Assembly: GCF_024298845.1 (NCBI RefSeq)
Contig: NZ_CP101156.1
Span: forward strand, 2,542,001-2,606,000
DNA length: 64,000 nucleotides
Direction of reading: 5' to 3'
Origin: Natronosalvus amylolyticus
GTDB taxonomy: Archaea; Halobacteriota; Halobacteria; Halobacteriales; Natrialbaceae
The notes below the pieces were generated by a model, which was given only the letters and a program-made list of their open reading frames with translations, was not told the origin of the DNA and did not search any database. Each line of letters starts with the position of its first letter. Position 1 is the first letter of the stretch. Below, one piece after another: positions 61,967 to 64,000 of this stretch. The position numbers and the translations under genes were made by a program.

Positions 61967-62311
61967 ATGAGCAACGAATCGCGCGAACGTGGCGTCGAAC
62001 TCGGATCCCTGAAGGCCGACCTCGAAGATCACGACTATCCGATCTCACAGGACCATCTTCTCGAGGAACATGGCGACATCGAAGTCGAGATGGGAGAAGA
62101 AACGGCGTCGGTGGAAGAACTCATCGCTCCGTTGAACGAGGACGAGTACGCTTCCTACGACGAGGTTGAGGGGTCCGTGATGAACATGGTGAGCGACGAC
62201 GCAATCGGACGGAAAAACTACAGCGACCGGACGCCGCCGGCGCCCGGCGAGGACCGTGATGAAGAAACCCCCTCGGGGGACGATCTCGAGGGCGAGGCCG
62301 AGTCGTTCTGA
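61967..62311 (+). CDS. DUF5789 family protein
   Basis: 114 residues from ATG 61967; the longer in-frame upstream part is antisense to ArfB and was rejected. ELGSLKADLEDHDYPISQDHLL, GEETASVEELIAPLNEDEY and the NMVSDDAIGRKNYSDRTPP end fit the DUF5789 family of small acidic haloarchaeal proteins. Function unknown. Its start faces ArfB across 84 bases. Confidence 0.85.
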   Translation: MSNESRERGVELGSLKADLEDHDYPISQDHLLEEHGDIEVEMGEETASVEELIAPLNEDEYASYDEVEGSVMNMVSDDAIGRKNYSDRTPPAPGEDRDEETPSGDDLEGEAESF

Positions 62312-62347
62312 TCGAAGTCGTTCAGTACTTGCGCTGACTGAAACGGA

Positions 62348-64000
62348 TCAGTCGTCGTCTTGCCGGGCCTGCGTCCGTGCGGTTCGTTGCTGGGCGCGTT
62401 TGATGAACTCCTCGGGTAACTCGTCGATTTCGCCCGCCTGAACGCCCCAGAGGTGAGCGTAGAGCCCGTCGTTTTGCAGTAGTTCCTCGTGAGAGCCGCG
62501 TTCGACGACCTGTCCACCCTCGAGGACGACGATCTTGTCGGCGTCTTTGATCGTCGAGAGTCGGTGGGCAATGGCGAACGTCGTCCGATTCTCGGTGAGT
62601 TTGTCGATCGAGCGCTGGATCAGCATCTCGGTCTCGGTGTCGACGTCACTCGTCGCCTCGTCGAGGATGAGGATGTCCGGATCTTTGAGCACCGCGCGGG
62701 CGATACACAGTCGCTGGCGCTGGCCACCTGAGAGCTTGACGCCGCGCTCGCCGACCATCGTGTCGTAGCCGTCGGGCAGATTCTGGATGAAGTCGTGTGC
62801 TTCGGCAGCTTTCGCTGCTTCGACAATTTCCTCATCGGAGGCCTCGAACGTGCCGTAGGTAACGTTCTCTTTGACGGTCCCGTAGAACAGGTACGATTCC
62901 TGGCCGACATAGCCCATCGACTGGCGCAGGCTCGGCAGTGAGACCTCGCGAATGTCCTGGTCGTCGATTCGAATCGCCCCCTCGTCGACGTCGTGGAGAC
63001 GAAGCAGGAGTTTGAGCACCGTCGACTTTCCGGCACCGGTTGGGCCGACGAGCGCAATCGTGTCACCGCCGGGAACCTCGAAGGTGATATCGTCGACGAT
63101 GGTCTCCTCGTCGTTGTAGCCGAAGGTGACGTGGTCGTACTCGACGCGGCCGTCACGAACCTCGAGTGGTTCAGCGTCGGTATCGGTTTCGATACGGCCC
63201 TGTTCGTCCATCAGGCCGAAGATTCGCTCGCTCGAGGCTTCCGCGCGCTGGTACATATTGATGACCTGGCCGAACTGCGCCATCGGCCAGACGAGTTGCT
63301 GGGTGAGCAGGATGAACGTCACGAACGCGCCTTCGTTGAGCGAACCGGTGAACGGGCCAGGCGCGCCCTGGAACACCCAGTAGCCACCGACCAGGAACGT
63401 CAACACGAAGCCGATGCCGGAGATAATCTGCAGGCCGGGGAAGAACTTGATCCGCAGGCGAATCGCTCCCCAGTTGGTATCGTAGTACTTTCGCGAGACG
63501 TCATCGACGCGGCCGGACTCGTAGTCCTCGGTATTGTCGGCCTTGATGACCTGAATGCCACCGAGGTTGTTCTCCAGGCGCGAGTTGACTTTGCCGACGC
63601 TCGATCGAACGGCGGCGTATTTCGGCTGAATTTTCTTGACGAAGATGTAGGTGAAAACCGCGATCAGTGGGACTGGCGACATCGCCACGAGCGCGAGTTG
63701 TGGATTCAGCCAGAGCAAGATGCCCGCGATAGCGATGACCATCACACCGAGTCGGAACGCCGAGTTCAGCCCGTCGTTGAGAAACCGCTCGAGTTGGTTG
63801 ACGTCGTTCGAGAGGATGGACATCATCTCCCCGGTCTGTTTGTCCGAGAAGAACTCCATATCCAGGCGCTGCATCTTGTCGTAGGTGTCGGTACGCACGT
63901 CGTGCTGGATATCCTGGGCAAAGGAGTTGAACCCCCAGTTTCGTATCCAGTGGAACGCGGCTCCAATCAGGAACGAGAAGGCGATAATCACGACGGTCAA
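62348..64000 (-). CDS. ABC exporter half-transporter (membrane plus ATPase), cut by the right edge
   Basis: The gene runs off the right edge; 550 C-terminal residues are seen. The partial ABC transmembrane domain type 1 (with DIQHDVRTDTYDKMQRLDMEFF) is followed by a nucleotide-binding domain: Walker A GPTGAGKST, Q-loop YVGQESYLFYGT, signature LSGGQRQRLCIARAVL, Walker B DILILDEATSDVD and the switch His in IAHRLSTI. It ends in a charged tail (QQRTARTQARQDDD). MsbA/MDR-like lipid or drug exporter; substrate unknown. Adjacent to DUF5789, convergent. Confidence 0.93.
   Translation of the reverse strand: MTVVIIAFSFLIGAAFHWIRNWGFNSFAQDIQHDVRTDTYDKMQRLDMEFFSDKQTGEMMSILSNDVNQLERFLNDGLNSAFRLGVMVIAIAGILLWLNPQLALVAMSPVPLIAVFTYIFVKKIQPKYAAVRSSVGKVNSRLENNLGGIQVIKADNTEDYESGRVDDVSRKYYDTNWGAIRLRIKFFPGLQIISGIGFVLTFLVGGYWVFQGAPGPFTGSLNEGAFVTFILLTQQLVWPMAQFGQVINMYQRAEASSERIFGLMDEQGRIETDTDAEPLEVRDGRVEYDHVTFGYNDEETIVDDITFEVPGGDTIALVGPTGAGKSTVLKLLLRLHDVDEGAIRIDDQDIREVSLPSLRQSMGYVGQESYLFYGTVKENVTYGTFEASDEEIVEAAKAAEAHDFIQNLPDGYDTMVGERGVKLSGGQRQRLCIARAVLKDPDILILDEATSDVDTETEMLIQRSIDKLTENRTTFAIAHRLSTIKDADKIVVLEGGQVVERGSHEELLQNDGLYAHLWGVQAGEIDELPEEFIKRAQQRTARTQARQDDD

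Noticed and set aside
1-64000. High frequency of the hexamer CTCGAG as a possible genome-wide signal
   Set aside because: It matches preferred Leu-Glu and Ser-Ser codon pairs in acidic haloarchaeal genes and is spread evenly, so no special role is needed.
1-64000. tRNA, rRNA or other stable RNA genes
   Set aside because: Gene-free stretches were read by eye for cloverleaf-like arms and conserved T-loop sequence; none was found.

Overview
The window is chromosomal DNA of a halophilic archaeon (class Halobacteria, probably Natrialbales-like, though the genus cannot be fixed from sequence alone). The evidence is high GC, very acidic proteins, many twin-arginine signals and lipoboxes, ER-type signal peptidase, ABCE1, archaemetzincin, ArfB, MptD-type aldolase, HTH_10 and DUF5789/DUF5790 proteins, and several genes with TATA-like boxes about 25-30 bases before the start codon, as expected for leaderless transcripts. 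I found no rRNA, tRNA, CRISPR array or intact transposase.

Layout. 1-5.6 kb: the start of an Mrp/NBP35 Fe-S carrier ATPase, then a minus-strand respiratory module (heme-type EB_dh lipoprotein, Tat-exported 4x[4Fe-4S] subunit, NrfD membrane subunit, a 67-residue membrane peptide, a small helical protein) with no molybdopterin catalytic subunit in view. 5.7-9.7 kb: an RND/MMPL exporter, an HTH_10 regulator and an unknown protein. 10-13.3 kb: tandem M32 carboxypeptidases. 13.5-21 kb: a surface-protein locus with ER-type signal peptidase I, DUF5305, CARDB and DUF1102/TasA-like secreted proteins and a membrane-tethered winged-helix regulator, arranged around a long inverted repeat. 21-23.7 kb: EMC6-like protein, ABCE1, glycine-zipper protein. 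23.8-26.8 kb: a secreted GH13 enzyme with a ricin-type trefoil. 27-31.9 kb: three overlapping MrpD/NuoN-like ion-pump subunits without the other Mrp subunits. 32-40.2 kb: housekeeping and unknown genes (archaemetzincin, UPF0146, a HEFAH membrane protein, HAD phosphatase, FAD-Rieske oxidoreductase, Sua5, stand-alone Cas4-like nuclease, a probable conditioned-medium-induced protein 4), with a 36-bp minisatellite and a palindromic element.

40.4-54.1 kb is an electron-transfer and lactate region: an EtfD-like quinone reductase, LutC and a LutB-LutA fusion, lactate permease 1, a winged-helix regulator, lactate permease 2 and a 1031-residue fused D-lactate dehydrogenase (FAD plus Fe-S). Together these would import both lactate isomers and pass their electrons to the quinone pool. 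Both permease genes are preceded by a tiny ORF that overlaps the permease start codon. 54.1-64 kb: a 47-residue zinc-ribbon protein, a two-domain multicopper oxidase with two type-1 copper motifs, a class I amidotransferase, an S9 peptidase, pterin (MptD) and riboflavin/F420 (ArfB) biosynthesis enzymes, DsrE, DUF5790 and DUF5789 proteins, and an ABC exporter cut by the right edge.

The best candidate for an under-described system is the 14.1-21 kb locus, whose combination of an ER-type signal peptidase with TasA/camelysin-like secreted proteins recalls the bacterial SipW-TasA fibre system. Second candidates are the respiratory module lacking a catalytic subunit and the paired start-overlapping small ORFs of the lactate permeases.
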